47,125 nucleotides of DNA from DTU015 sp964641455. Lineage in GTDB: Bacteria; Bacillota; Sulfobacillia; Fermentithermobacillales; Fermentithermobacillaceae. Under the pieces are notes generated by a model. It was not told the origin of the DNA. It made no database searches and saw nothing but the letters and a program-made list of their open reading frames with translations. Location: positions 1 through 47,125 of the forward strand of contig CAZXLH010000017.1 of NCBI GenBank assembly GCA_964641455.1, given 5' to 3'. Made by a program: the position numbers and the translations under genes. This document shows, piece after piece, positions 16,411 through 24,048 of the stretch (positions are counted from its first letter, which is position 1; every line of letters begins with the position of its first letter).

Positions 16411-16772
16411 GTTTTGACCACCTCGAATGTGCTGCCGGTAATGCCATTTGGATTATTTCCGGCAGCCAATACGACTGGTTCTATGTTTTCCAAAATGCGC
16501 GTGGGAAATTAGGGGAAAGGATTGGGATGGCAGAACCAAGCAAATGTAATTAGTTGCTGTGAGCAGAAAAGCATTAGCAGCGAATAGGCCGGGGTTTTAT
16601 GACATGGCACGTTCATAATGTGACGTATTAAGCCAAACTGATAGCGAAGTAGGCTAAAGGTCCTATCCTGTTTTGTCGATACTACTTACGGACCATAGGT
16701 AGTTCCGCCTTATAGGCGGAGTTTTATTTGACGTGTATTACGTGAGGAAATTTGAACAAGGGGGTACAGGGT
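16411..16772. other. Divergent intergenic region with a structured leader
   Basis: The left half should hold the promoter of the DUF421 operon, but I could not identify convincing boxes. The right half (16631-16729) is a structured leader with an apparent pseudoknot and a terminator-like hairpin, described separately. Confidence 0.4.
16631..16729 (+). promoter_or_regulatory. Structured leader with pseudoknot and terminator hairpin (riboswitch-like, class unknown)
   Basis: AGCC (16631-16634) can pair with GGCT (16652-16655). A hairpin ACTACTTA/TAGGTAGT (16681-16688 and 16696-16703) exposes the loop CGGACCA, whose GGACC is complementary to the upstream GGTCC (16659-16663), giving an H-type pseudoknot. 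Immediately after comes the stem TCCGCCT/AGGCGGA (16704-16710, 16714-16720) followed by GTTTTATTT, a terminator-like hairpin ending about 44 bases before the chosen start codon. An aptamer-like fold leading into a terminator in front of a gene is the layout of a riboswitch or attenuator. I tried c-di-GMP classes I and II and other known classes by eye and found no clear match. Confidence 0.42.
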
Positions 16773-17474
16773 GTGAAAGATGAAGATATACCTGCTGCGA
16801 CTGTCAGCGCGGAGCAGTATGTAAAGACCTGTTTGGAAGGTGTTTCATTCTACCTTTCTAAGTGGCCTGCTGAAATTCGATTAGCCCGGGAAGCTGCTGA
16901 TGGGGTATGGCAAGTGCTACCGCAGATAGAGATTATCAGGCCATTGAATATTGGATATTACGTGTTTGACCGGCCAAGTGAGGAGATTACGGCTAAACTG
17001 AAAGACCAGATAACCTATTTGCTGGACGCCGGGCACAAGGTTACGCTTTTCTATCGTGGTGAAGAAGTTCCGATATGTCAATCTGAATGTGAAAATGACG
17101 CGTTTGAAGACGTGCTTGAGGGATTTGAATTTGTGAGCATACCCTATGATACTCCTCTTGCAAAGTCCCTTTCCGATCAAGAAGTTATTGTAGGTACTTC
17201 ATGGAAGACTATGTGGGATCTTATGCTGTGTACTACTGCTGAGCCTGTCGTATTTGAACTTGAGGAAAAACCGTTTAATCTTTTTGATGATCCCATGGCT
17301 TTTGGGAGCATGATGGAACTTCCGGTGTCCATGGCATGTGTGTCAGAACCGGTTCTCAATACTATGCTCCTCTATGGACGCAATTCTGTGATACTGTCCT
17401 CTAATGAAGATGCCGAGAGAGTTATTTCTATGTTTGGGAGAATGCACAGGCAGAGCAGGAACAACGAAACCTGA
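16773..17474 (+). CDS. GT-B-like Rossmann half protein, unknown
   Basis: A 233-residue soluble protein. GTG 16773 is preferred because AAGGGGG ends eight bases before it; TTG 16752 with a weaker GAGG is the alternative. Residues around 55-110 (LNIGYYVFDRPSEEITAKLK then LLDAGHKVTLFYRGEEVP) resemble the first strand-helix-strand of a GT-B glycosyltransferase N-terminal lobe. The later QEVIVGTSWKTMWDLML resembles the segment where such enzymes handle the partner lobe. No C-terminal nucleotide-sugar lobe is present, so it cannot be a complete GT-B enzyme. It precedes a large glycosyltransferase gene that begins with a similar Rossmann segment, which suggests a partner or regulatory subunit in the same surface-glycan pathway. 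No family is recognised with certainty. Confidence 0.6.
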   Translation: MKDEDIPAATVSAEQYVKTCLEGVSFYLSKWPAEIRLAREAADGVWQVLPQIEIIRPLNIGYYVFDRPSEEITAKLKDQITYLLDAGHKVTLFYRGEEVPICQSECENDAFEDVLEGFEFVSIPYDTPLAKSLSDQEVIVGTSWKTMWDLMLCTTAEPVVFELEEKPFNLFDDPMAFGSMMELPVSMACVSEPVLNTMLLYGRNSVILSSNEDAERVISMFGRMHRQSRNNET

Positions 17475-17560
17475 TTGGGGGTTTGACGGTCAAAATGAAC
17501 AGGATAACTGTGTAATAGACGGTTACGTTTAGCATCTAGTACAGCCGATACGCTTGAACA

Positions 17561-17578
17561 GATAACTACTGAGTTATC
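17561..17578 (+). repeat. Leader hairpin before the large glycosyltransferase gene
   Basis: GATAACT and AGTTATC form a perfect 7-base-pair stem around ACTG. An alternative pairing CCGATA (17544-17549) with TATCGG (17575-17580) uses the same 3' arm, so two exclusive folds are possible. The odd palindrome TTTGACGGTCAAA lies upstream at 17482-17494. Confidence 0.4.
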
Positions 17579-17618
17579 GGTAAGTGAGCCTAAACTGATT
17601 TTTCGGGGGAGGCATTTG

Positions 17619-20495
17619 ATGCAGGATACAAGAGACTGCAGCGAACTAGATTTTTTGCAAGGTGTTTTATTCAAAGACTATCTACAGGAGGCCCGGTTGA
17701 AAGAGAATGTGGCCTCTGTGCTTTTCTTAGCTTTGGACAAACATGGAGAGGCTCGGCGGGCTCGGGCTAAGAAGGCTGATTCTATAATGCATAAGAAATT
17801 GCAGAGGCTTTTTGACCCGGTATGTGCGACTGAAAATAACAGAAGCGTAAATACAGCTTCGTCAAGAAGCAAAATGCGGCCAAGTGATGTCTGGCTTGTA
17901 GGCCCCGAACTGTCGGGAATGATGACTCAAGCCATAATCTTGTCTGATTATTTGACTGAAGCCGGTCATACAGTTCACCTGGTATCCCGGCTGCATCCAG
18001 AGCAGGTGAAGGAGTACCTCAAACAGTTTGAGGTACAATCTTGGTTTGGTACTCTTGGCCTGGAAATCAAATCAGGTGAGTCATATGTAGGTATGGGTAA
18101 GAGCCGCGGCTCCTGGGAGGCCGAAGGGTTCGAAGATTTGGCTGCCGGAGATTCAGATTCTTTCACGGCGGCAAAGGTTTCACCATCTCCGGATGTTCTT
18201 TTAAGCAGGCTTTTGCTCGAAGACGGCTTTCATTATCGTTATGTTCGCCCGCTGGAGCATTATCCTGACTTTATAAGCCGCAAGCGAAAGGTAAATGTTA
18301 TATCGTTTTATCTACCCCTTTCTGCGAATTTACTGCTAAACGGAATCAAGCATGTTTGCATAGTAAGATCGATGGATAACCTCGAAATGATGGGTAAATG
18401 CGGCGTTGATACCGGCCTTTTGCCATATATGCCTGACTTCATTCTTTTGTGGGATTGGGATTGCTGGGGCTTAAGTGGGGCTGAGGGTTCAGATGGATCT
18501 AATAGATTGGATGTAGATTCGGTGTTAGGCCAGGGGATACCTGAAACACCTGCTCGGAATGTTAGCCATGCCTCACCTGCTGTAGTTAAGTATGTTCTTG
18601 AAGCAAAATTCCCACCCCTTCCGCCATCTCCTGGCTTGCCCACTCTATCGGCATGTATGATAGTCAAAGACGAAGCCGGAATCATTGAAGACTGTCTTTT
18701 CTCCCTCATTTCTGTGGCCGATGAAGTGATAGTAAATGATACGGGTTCCCAGGATGATACTCTAGAGATAGCTCAGGCGTTTGGAGCCAAATGTTTTCAA
18801 ACCCAGTGGGACAATGACTTTGCCAAGGCGAGAAACGACTCAATTGAGAGGGCGCACTGCAAGTACATTTTGACCATAGATGCAGATGAAAGGGTCTCAG
18901 AGGACAGCCGGCCCAAAGTGAAACTGGAACTATTGAAGGGTGCTGACGCTTACTTGGTTCGAATTGCAGAAGTCAGAGGTTCAAGTTCTGCGGACTTTGG
19001 CACTATTGTTCGGATTTTTGCTAACAAGCCTTCCCATAGATACATAGGAAAAGTACACGAACAAGTAGCTACATTTGTTAAGGGACAGATATTCAATAGT
19101 TCGCTGAGTCTGGAACATGTGGGGTACAATCCTGTAATAAGTGCAATTAAACAGAAGCGTAAGCGCAATATTGATCTACTGTTAAAAGAGCATTATGAAG
19201 AGGAACCCGATTTAGGAAAGGAGTACTTGCTTTTTCAGGCCGGTACAGAGATGCTGTTTAGCCAGGATTATGTGAACGGTTTGAAGTGTCTTGTTGAGGC
19301 TTATGATAGTACTGTGAACATGGCGTTTCGCCCTCTAACTGCGTTGCGCGTCGTAGATGCTTACCTAGCATTGGATCGAATTTATGATATAGTCGGTTTT
19401 GCGTCAGAGGTACTAGATGACTACCCTGACTTCATAGAGTTTGCTCTTAAAGTGGCCGAGATTATGGTCCGTAAAGGAAGATTTGATGAGGCTGACAACT
19501 TACTTGAAGGAGTCAAACTCCAATCTTCAAATGCCATTCTTCCCAGGTCTGAAGGCGCAGATACTTTCATGCTCCAAAGTGTCCTTGCTCAAATTCAAAT
19601 TGGGAAAGAAAACAAGGAGAAGGCTTTTGAGCATGTAGTTAGTGCCCTAAGATGGAACCCTGACTATAGTCCCGCACAAAGGCTGCTTTGTTTGCACTGG
19701 CCTGAGAACACGGTAGAAGTCTTGGAGGAGGTCAACCCGAAGTCTGTCCGCCCGGTCGTAGGGCAATATATCGTGCAAAATAAACTAACTGAGGCTGAGG
19801 AGCTTGCAGTCTCGTTTGGGGATAGTTCCGCCCTTGGGGAAGTTAGGCTTTCGCAGGGCAATTACGTTGACGCGGCCAGGTGTTTTCTAAGTAGTGGGGA
19901 CGTATGGGACCGCCGGCGAGGCTTATTGTTGGCAGGTATCGGGTTGGCTGAGGAATTGCCTGGCTTGGATAAGTTCCACGACACTTTAGTAGTTAGGGTA
20001 TTGCAAGGCCTGCCCTGCAAAATTGGCGAAGTACAGGATGTTTGCAGGATTCTTGGCTTTCTGCTTGATATTAGGGCCATGGACAAGTTTTTTGTTGCTG
20101 CCCGATCGCTAGATTCCATTCCCAGGGGAAATGTTCTTGTTGGAAAAATCCTTTACGGACACGGTCATTGCAATCTTGCATATAGGGTGTTGAAAGGAGC
20201 AAACGAAAGTGACCTGGAAGCCTATACGCTATTGGCAGGTATTTGTCAAAGACTCGGGTTATACGACGAAGCCCGGTCACACTATGAAATGATTAGAACT
20301 GTGCGAAGATTGACGTCCAATGAGTGTGTAAAGTATGTTAAGGTTTTGTGCAAACTGGGGAAGTACGACGAGGCTGGTTTGCTGCTAGATGAAGCTATGG
20401 ATGTTTATCCTGAGAATAGAGCCATAGGCGAGATGTTTGCACTGTTTGGCAAGATGATGCCGGATGTTCTCAGCAATCCTTCTGGCAGTAAGTAG
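17619..20495 (+). CDS. Multidomain glycosyltransferase: GT-B-like N terminus, GT2 core, TPR C terminus
   Basis: A 958-residue cytoplasmic protein. ATG 17619 follows GGGGGAGG; the TTG just before it is not needed. Residues 85-320 resemble a GT-B N-terminal lobe (DVWLVGPELSGMMTQAIILS, then GHTVHLVSR). From about residue 344 a family 2 glycosyltransferase begins with LSACMIVKDEAGIIEDCLFS, followed by DEVIVNDTGSQDDT and the metal-binding TIDADE, the pattern of WaaE/SunS-like enzymes. From about residue 530 to the end there are helical tetratricopeptide-like repeats (for example YDEARSHYEMIRTVRRLT and YDEAGLLLDEAMDVYPENRA). Such GT2-TPR fusions often modify proteins. Its neighbours are a GT-B-like protein and, convergently, flagellin, which makes flagellin glycosylation a reasonable hypothesis. 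Confidence 0.82.
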   Translation: MQDTRDCSELDFLQGVLFKDYLQEARLKENVASVLFLALDKHGEARRARAKKADSIMHKKLQRLFDPVCATENNRSVNTASSRSKMRPSDVWLVGPELSGMMTQAIILSDYLTEAGHTVHLVSRLHPEQVKEYLKQFEVQSWFGTLGLEIKSGESYVGMGKSRGSWEAEGFEDLAAGDSDSFTAAKVSPSPDVLLSRLLLEDGFHYRYVRPLEHYPDFISRKRKVNVISFYLPLSANLLLNGIKHVCIVRSMDNLEMMGKCGVDTGLLPYMPDFILLWDWDCWGLSGAEGSDGSNRLDVDSVLGQGIPETPARNVSHASPAVVKYVLEAKFPPLPPSPGLPTLSACMIVKDEAGIIEDCLFSLISVADEVIVNDTGSQDDTLEIAQAFGAKCFQTQWDNDFAKARNDSIERAHCKYILTIDADERVSEDSRPKVKLELLKGADAYLVRIAEVRGSSSADFGTIVRIFANKPSHRYIGKVHEQVATFVKGQIFNSSLSLEHVGYNPVISAIKQKRKRNIDLLLKEHYEEEPDLGKEYLLFQAGTEMLFSQDYVNGLKCLVEAYDSTVNMAFRPLTALRVVDAYLALDRIYDIVGFASEVLDDYPDFIEFALKVAEIMVRKGRFDEADNLLEGVKLQSSNAILPRSEGADTFMLQSVLAQIQIGKENKEKAFEHVVSALRWNPDYSPAQRLLCLHWPENTVEVLEEVNPKSVRPVVGQYIVQNKLTEAEELAVSFGDSSALGEVRLSQGNYVDAARCFLSSGDVWDRRRGLLLAGIGLAEELPGLDKFHDTLVVRVLQGLPCKIGEVQDVCRILGFLLDIRAMDKFFVAARSLDSIPRGNVLVGKILYGHGHCNLAYRVLKGANESDLEAYTLLAGICQRLGLYDEARSHYEMIRTVRRLTSNECVKYVKVLCKLGKYDEAGLLLDEAMDVYPENRAIGEMFALFGKMMPDVLSNPSGSK

Positions 20496-20584
20496 TAACC
20501 TTTGAGTTAAGTGGCTTTATGCAGGTTGTTGCTGCTACACTTAGACTATCGACGAATGATATATTTTTGGAAGTTGAATCAGAG

Positions 20585-20630
20585 AATAAGAGGCCCTTGA
20601 CTCCTGATAACGGATCAAGGGCCTCTTATT
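20585..20630. terminator. Strong bidirectional terminator between glycosyltransferase and flagellin
   Basis: AATAAGAGGCCCTTGA (20585-20600) and its perfect complement (20615-20630) form a 16-base-pair stem with a 14-base loop. The A-rich and T-rich stem ends make it work in both directions: TTATTTT follows on the plus strand and CTTATT on the minus strand. It serves the two convergent genes. Confidence 0.93.
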
Positions 20631-20729
20631 TTCGCTTGAATCCTAACTTCACGTTCCTCTTCGTCTGATCGCTGATTCTTTCCAAATGTGGAGAGGGATT
20701 GCTCCCCCTCCTTACTTTCTAGACGTGTT

Positions 20730-21551
20730 TCACTGAAGAAGATTCAGTACTGACTGCGGCCTTATGTTGGCCTGGGCTAACATGGCAGTACCTGCTTGTA
20801 GCAATATCTGATGTCGTGTAAAACTAGCCATTTCAAGTGCCATATCGACGTCCCTAATCCTGGATTCTGCGGCTGCTAGGTTCTCTGCAGCAGTGTTCAA
20901 GTTATTGATGGTGTGCTCAAACCTGTTCTGAAGCGCACCAAGCTGGGCACGTTCATCAGCTACTGTCTGTATAGCACCATCGAGCGCCGAAATTGCCTCA
21001 GGGGCACTTGTACTTACGTTGATACCTTGAATACTGAGACCTCCGTCGACTGCGCTCGTCATACCGCTAATTCCGAAGTTCACCGTGTCAGCCGAGCCAG
21101 CACCTATGTGGATTGTGATGCCAGCATTCGAAAGTGACCCGTCTATTATCTTCATGCCGTTAAAAGTGGTTTGCGTTGCAATTCGATCTACTTCATCTAT
21201 CAACGCATCAATCTCCAATTGAATAGCAGCCCGGTCCTCATCGCTTACTGTGCCGTTAGCAGCTTGAACTGCAAGTTCTCTCATCCTTTGAAGAATAGAA
21301 TGGGTTTCATTCAAAGCTCCTTCGGCAGTCTGAATTAATGAAATGCCATCCTGAGCGTTTCTGGTTGCTTGCCTTAATCCCGAAATCTGCGCTCGCATCC
21401 TTTCGGAAATGGCCAGACCGGCTGCGTCATCAGCTGCTCTGTTGATTCTGTAGCCAGAGGATAATTTCTCCAGTGACTTTGCCATCAGGTTATCAGTCAC
21501 TGAAAGGTTTTTCCACGCGTTAAGCGCAGAAATGTTTGTATTGATTCTCAT
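20730..21551 (-). CDS. hag: Flagellin
   Basis: A 273-residue flagellin, the filament subunit exported through the flagellar type III apparatus. The N-terminal domain shows the classic MRINTNISALNAWKNLS, the block LEKLSSGYRINRAADDAAGL (near residues 28-47), and NAQDGISLIQTAEGALNE. The C-terminal domain shows ARIRDVDMA-type sequence (here SRIRDVDMALEMASFTR) and ends SVLNLLQ, where LLR or LLG is more usual. The central variable region is short and rich in Ser/Thr (residues 150-190), a possible site of O-glycosylation. A GGGAGG Shine-Dalgarno precedes the ATG and is embedded in a CsrA-like site. Large glycosyltransferase genes flank it on both sides. No fliW, csrA or fliD is in the window. Confidence 0.97.
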   Translation of the reverse strand: MRINTNISALNAWKNLSVTDNLMAKSLEKLSSGYRINRAADDAAGLAISERMRAQISGLRQATRNAQDGISLIQTAEGALNETHSILQRMRELAVQAANGTVSDEDRAAIQLEIDALIDEVDRIATQTTFNGMKIIDGSLSNAGITIHIGAGSADTVNFGISGMTSAVDGGLSIQGINVSTSAPEAISALDGAIQTVADERAQLGALQNRFEHTINNLNTAAENLAAAESRIRDVDMALEMASFTRHQILLQAGTAMLAQANIRPQSVLNLLQ

Positions 21552-21558
21552 GTTTCTA

Positions 21559-21641
21559 CCTCCCTGTAGAATTGGATTCCGCGTCCTTGCGGAGTCTGAG
21601 TCTGGCTGTGCGGGACATCACTTGCTGGTCCCCTGTACCAG
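21559..21641 (-). promoter_or_regulatory. Three CsrA-like binding sites in the flagellin leader
   Basis: On the minus strand the leader holds three sites. The first is a hairpin CTGGT-ACAGGGG-ACCAG (21641-21625). The second is a hairpin TCCGC-AAGGAC-GCGGA (21593-21578) showing GGA in a six-base loop. The third is CUACAGGGAGGU, covering the Shine-Dalgarno (about 21567-21556) and matching 10 of 12 positions of the CsrA selection consensus RUACARGGAUGU. In Bacillus subtilis CsrA represses hag through two such sites, one overlapping the Shine-Dalgarno; the same arrangement is inferred here. Confidence 0.7.
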
Positions 21642-21665
21642 ACTGAGAATTAACCCTCAGGTATT

Positions 21666-21694
21666 GAATCGGCAGTAAATGCTCAGCGATATAG
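21666..21694 (-). promoter_or_regulatory. Candidate sigma-28 (SigD) promoter for flagellin
   Basis: On the minus strand GCCGATTC (21673-21666) resembles the SigD -10 element GCCGATAT, with TATA (21693-21690) at a 16-base spacing in the place of the -35 TAAA. The fit is moderate. It would give a leader of just over 100 bases containing all three CsrA-like sites. Confidence 0.4.
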
Positions 21695-21746
21695 TGGTAA
21701 TCCGAAAATGAGACTTTAGGCCCAAGGCTGATGGATATGAACTCAT

Positions 21747-23744
21747 CTAAAAGTTATTCAGAATGGTAAACCGCTTTGGTGTTTTCGGATTAATAGTGAA
21801 TAGTCTCACCCCAAGTGTTCTAGCAGTTGCGATTACCTGTTTCATGTAGTTTGCACCTATGTCGCTATATGGGACCAGGACCGCATCTACGGACACTAAT
21901 AGCCGATAAAGCCCATCGGATTCCAGTGGGTTGTCTACAATGACTATGTTTTTGCAGAATTCGGTTTCTTCTCCTGTTACCTCGGAAACTAAGTGAGACA
22001 GGATGATGGCAGCATTGTTTGCAGATACCTGATTCGGATTTGCCCTCACCGCAAGAGTTATCCTATCGTTGTGAGCCAGTAACTGGATCAACGCTTGAAA
22101 CGTATTTATCCAAGGTCTGTTTGGGTGAGCCCAATCCGGAAATAGCATTATGCAATATGGACGTTTTCCGAGAATTTGAACTCGTTCAAGCTGATTTGCA
22201 TAGATTACAGTCTTATCACTCACATGCCTATTAGGTACGCACTCTAATCGCTCATAAAGACGAATCTCCGAATGGATGCCTGCCTTATCGTATGCAAATG
22301 GAAGAACGGATCTTAGAAGATCACGACCTAATCCAAATCGGTTTTCGGAGGCGGCGATTTTTGCTGCTATGATATTACAGGCTGTTGTGGCAAGAGTCTT
22401 CCATGTGAGTAAACTAAGAAAATGCTCTATATGGCCTGCAAAACAGTGTTGTTTGTGTCTTTTGGACAAGGTATTTTCTATCCCTTGAACGAACTTATCC
22501 GGATCACTTACTGTTACTGGAGGACTCATCCGAATACTTTCTGGAATAGGGGTACTTATCACTGGCAGACCTGATGCAAGATACTCCAAGATCTTGATCG
22601 GATTGCTGTGGTATGCAGCTGGATGGTCAACCCTAAATGGCACGATGCCACAGTCCATGTGCTGGTAGTACGCAGGAAGATTTTCATACGGCTTACTTCC
22701 TAGTATATGGATGTTGGAAGCACTAAGCCTGCCGATGTCAGTGAACGATGGGCCTATGATGACAAATGACCAATCAGGGCGCTCAAGGGCAGATTTGTAG
22801 ATGAGCTCCAGGTCAACCCATCCAGCAAGAGCTCCCACGTACCCGACTCTCGGATGCGGTACAGTTTTCAAGTCATCGGGTTCGGGAGATGATTCTCGGA
22901 AAAAATCCGGGTTCACTCCATTGGGTATATGAAAGACTGATTGAGAATAGAGGGATTTCGACTCTCTCAACGTCTTACTTGTTACTAGAACTATGTCTGA
23001 AGTTCGTGCCAGAAGCTGCTCTTGCGAGACTGCCAAGGGAGACGGGTTAAATGCGGTGAGTTCGTCAACACAATCGAACACCTGGAAAACACTCGATCTG
23101 TGGAGAGTTATGTATGGTACCCAACTTTGAAGAAGTACCCAGGAAATGTACTTGGAAAGCGAGAATAGATCTATTACCAACTCAAGATATTGCTTAAGGA
23201 CATCAACTGATCTGCCATGACGGTCTTCAATGAGCTTGATTGGTTTTACTACGAATATGTCGTTCTCAACTTCTTGTATCAAATTGGGTAGTCGCTCCCG
23301 TAGAACTAGAGGTATGGCTTGGCTATGGGGCAATTCATCTTGTTCGATCTTCACACGGTATTTGGTCGGTTCGACGTAGATGATTCTGAATCCCATCTCT
23401 CGAAAACAGCGGAGCATATGCTGTGGCCGCTGCTGAAGAAAACTCCAGTCTATTGAGGAGTAGCACACTATGGTGTCGAAACCCTTTTCCAACAGGTATG
23501 ACACTGCTCTGGACGGTGAACTGTTGGCCTTTCCAGGTGTGCTAAGCCCACGCGGGTTGACGTACATTTGCGGTAGCCTGAACTGGTTGGGGGTGTTGGT
23601 CAGGGAAAACACCTTACTCGATGCATTTTGGCTAATGCGGTTGTCTTTGGTAACTTTCATCACTGAAACCAGAAGGTAACTAGGATCCCAATTCGGCACT
23701 ACTGAATTTTTCCATAGTCTGTTCCACAACATCATATTTGACAT
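21747..23744 (-). CDS. GT-B glycosyltransferase with an extra C-terminal domain
   Basis: A 665-residue cytoplasmic protein. ATG 23744 has GAGG four bases upstream; ATG 23735 is an alternative. After a poorly conserved 85-residue lead, residues 90-450 look like a family 4-type GT-B enzyme. They show SSIDWSFLQQRPQHMLRCF (substrate lobe), VFDCVDELTAF, VFHIPNGVNPDFF, RVGYVGALAGWVDLELIY, and the donor-binding PIKILEYLASGLPVISTPIPE with the expected E-x(7)-E-like spacing near residue 395. The last 200 residues (from about 460) form a second lobe-like domain ending in DAVLVPYSDIGANYMKQVIA, perhaps a degenerate GT-B donor half. The gene lies just upstream of hag on the same strand, separated by a leader region, and opposite a GT2-TPR gene. 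A role in flagellin or cell-surface glycosylation is inferred. Confidence 0.8.
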   Translation of the reverse strand: MSNMMLWNRLWKNSVVPNWDPSYLLVSVMKVTKDNRISQNASSKVFSLTNTPNQFRLPQMYVNPRGLSTPGKANSSPSRAVSYLLEKGFDTIVCYSSIDWSFLQQRPQHMLRCFREMGFRIIYVEPTKYRVKIEQDELPHSQAIPLVLRERLPNLIQEVENDIFVVKPIKLIEDRHGRSVDVLKQYLELVIDLFSLSKYISWVLLQSWVPYITLHRSSVFQVFDCVDELTAFNPSPLAVSQEQLLARTSDIVLVTSKTLRESKSLYSQSVFHIPNGVNPDFFRESSPEPDDLKTVPHPRVGYVGALAGWVDLELIYKSALERPDWSFVIIGPSFTDIGRLSASNIHILGSKPYENLPAYYQHMDCGIVPFRVDHPAAYHSNPIKILEYLASGLPVISTPIPESIRMSPPVTVSDPDKFVQGIENTLSKRHKQHCFAGHIEHFLSLLTWKTLATTACNIIAAKIAASENRFGLGRDLLRSVLPFAYDKAGIHSEIRLYERLECVPNRHVSDKTVIYANQLERVQILGKRPYCIMLFPDWAHPNRPWINTFQALIQLLAHNDRITLAVRANPNQVSANNAAIILSHLVSEVTGEETEFCKNIVIVDNPLESDGLYRLLVSVDAVLVPYSDIGANYMKQVIATARTLGVRLFTINPKTPKRFTILNNF

Positions 23745-24048
23745 GTGACCTCAGCTTCCTAGTGTACATTATGGGGTTAAATTCCAACCCAGTATAAAGT
23801 ATTGATAGTGATTAGTGTTTCGGTTTTTAGATCATACCTATCTTCGGAAAGATCCTTCTAATAGTTAAGATCCACAGCTGAAAGTCCACTACTGTCTCTC
23901 ACGAGCGGCAGTCATCCTGCCTTGCCCTTATGTTCAAACGGAATTAGCCGATTAGTAAGGTAGAGAGGGGTTAGAACTAAATGCGGAAAGAAAGGCCAAT
24001 TAGTTAAGAAAGCATTAGCTGATTCTGTACTATGGGAGAGGATATGAT
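23745..24048. other. Divergent promoter region between two glycosyltransferase genes
   Basis: A small hairpin GGGTT/AACCC lies at 23774-23790. GCCGATTA (23946-23953, plus strand) resembles a SigD -10 element, but its -35 partner (TTAT 15 bases upstream) is poor. Nothing else is evident. Confidence 0.35.

Noticed and set aside
16625..16729. Structured leader as a c-di-GMP-I (GEMM) riboswitch
   Set aside because: Some words resemble the class (GGCTAAAGG, AGGTAG), but the hallmark ACGCAAAGCC is missing and the stem order differs, so I left the class open.
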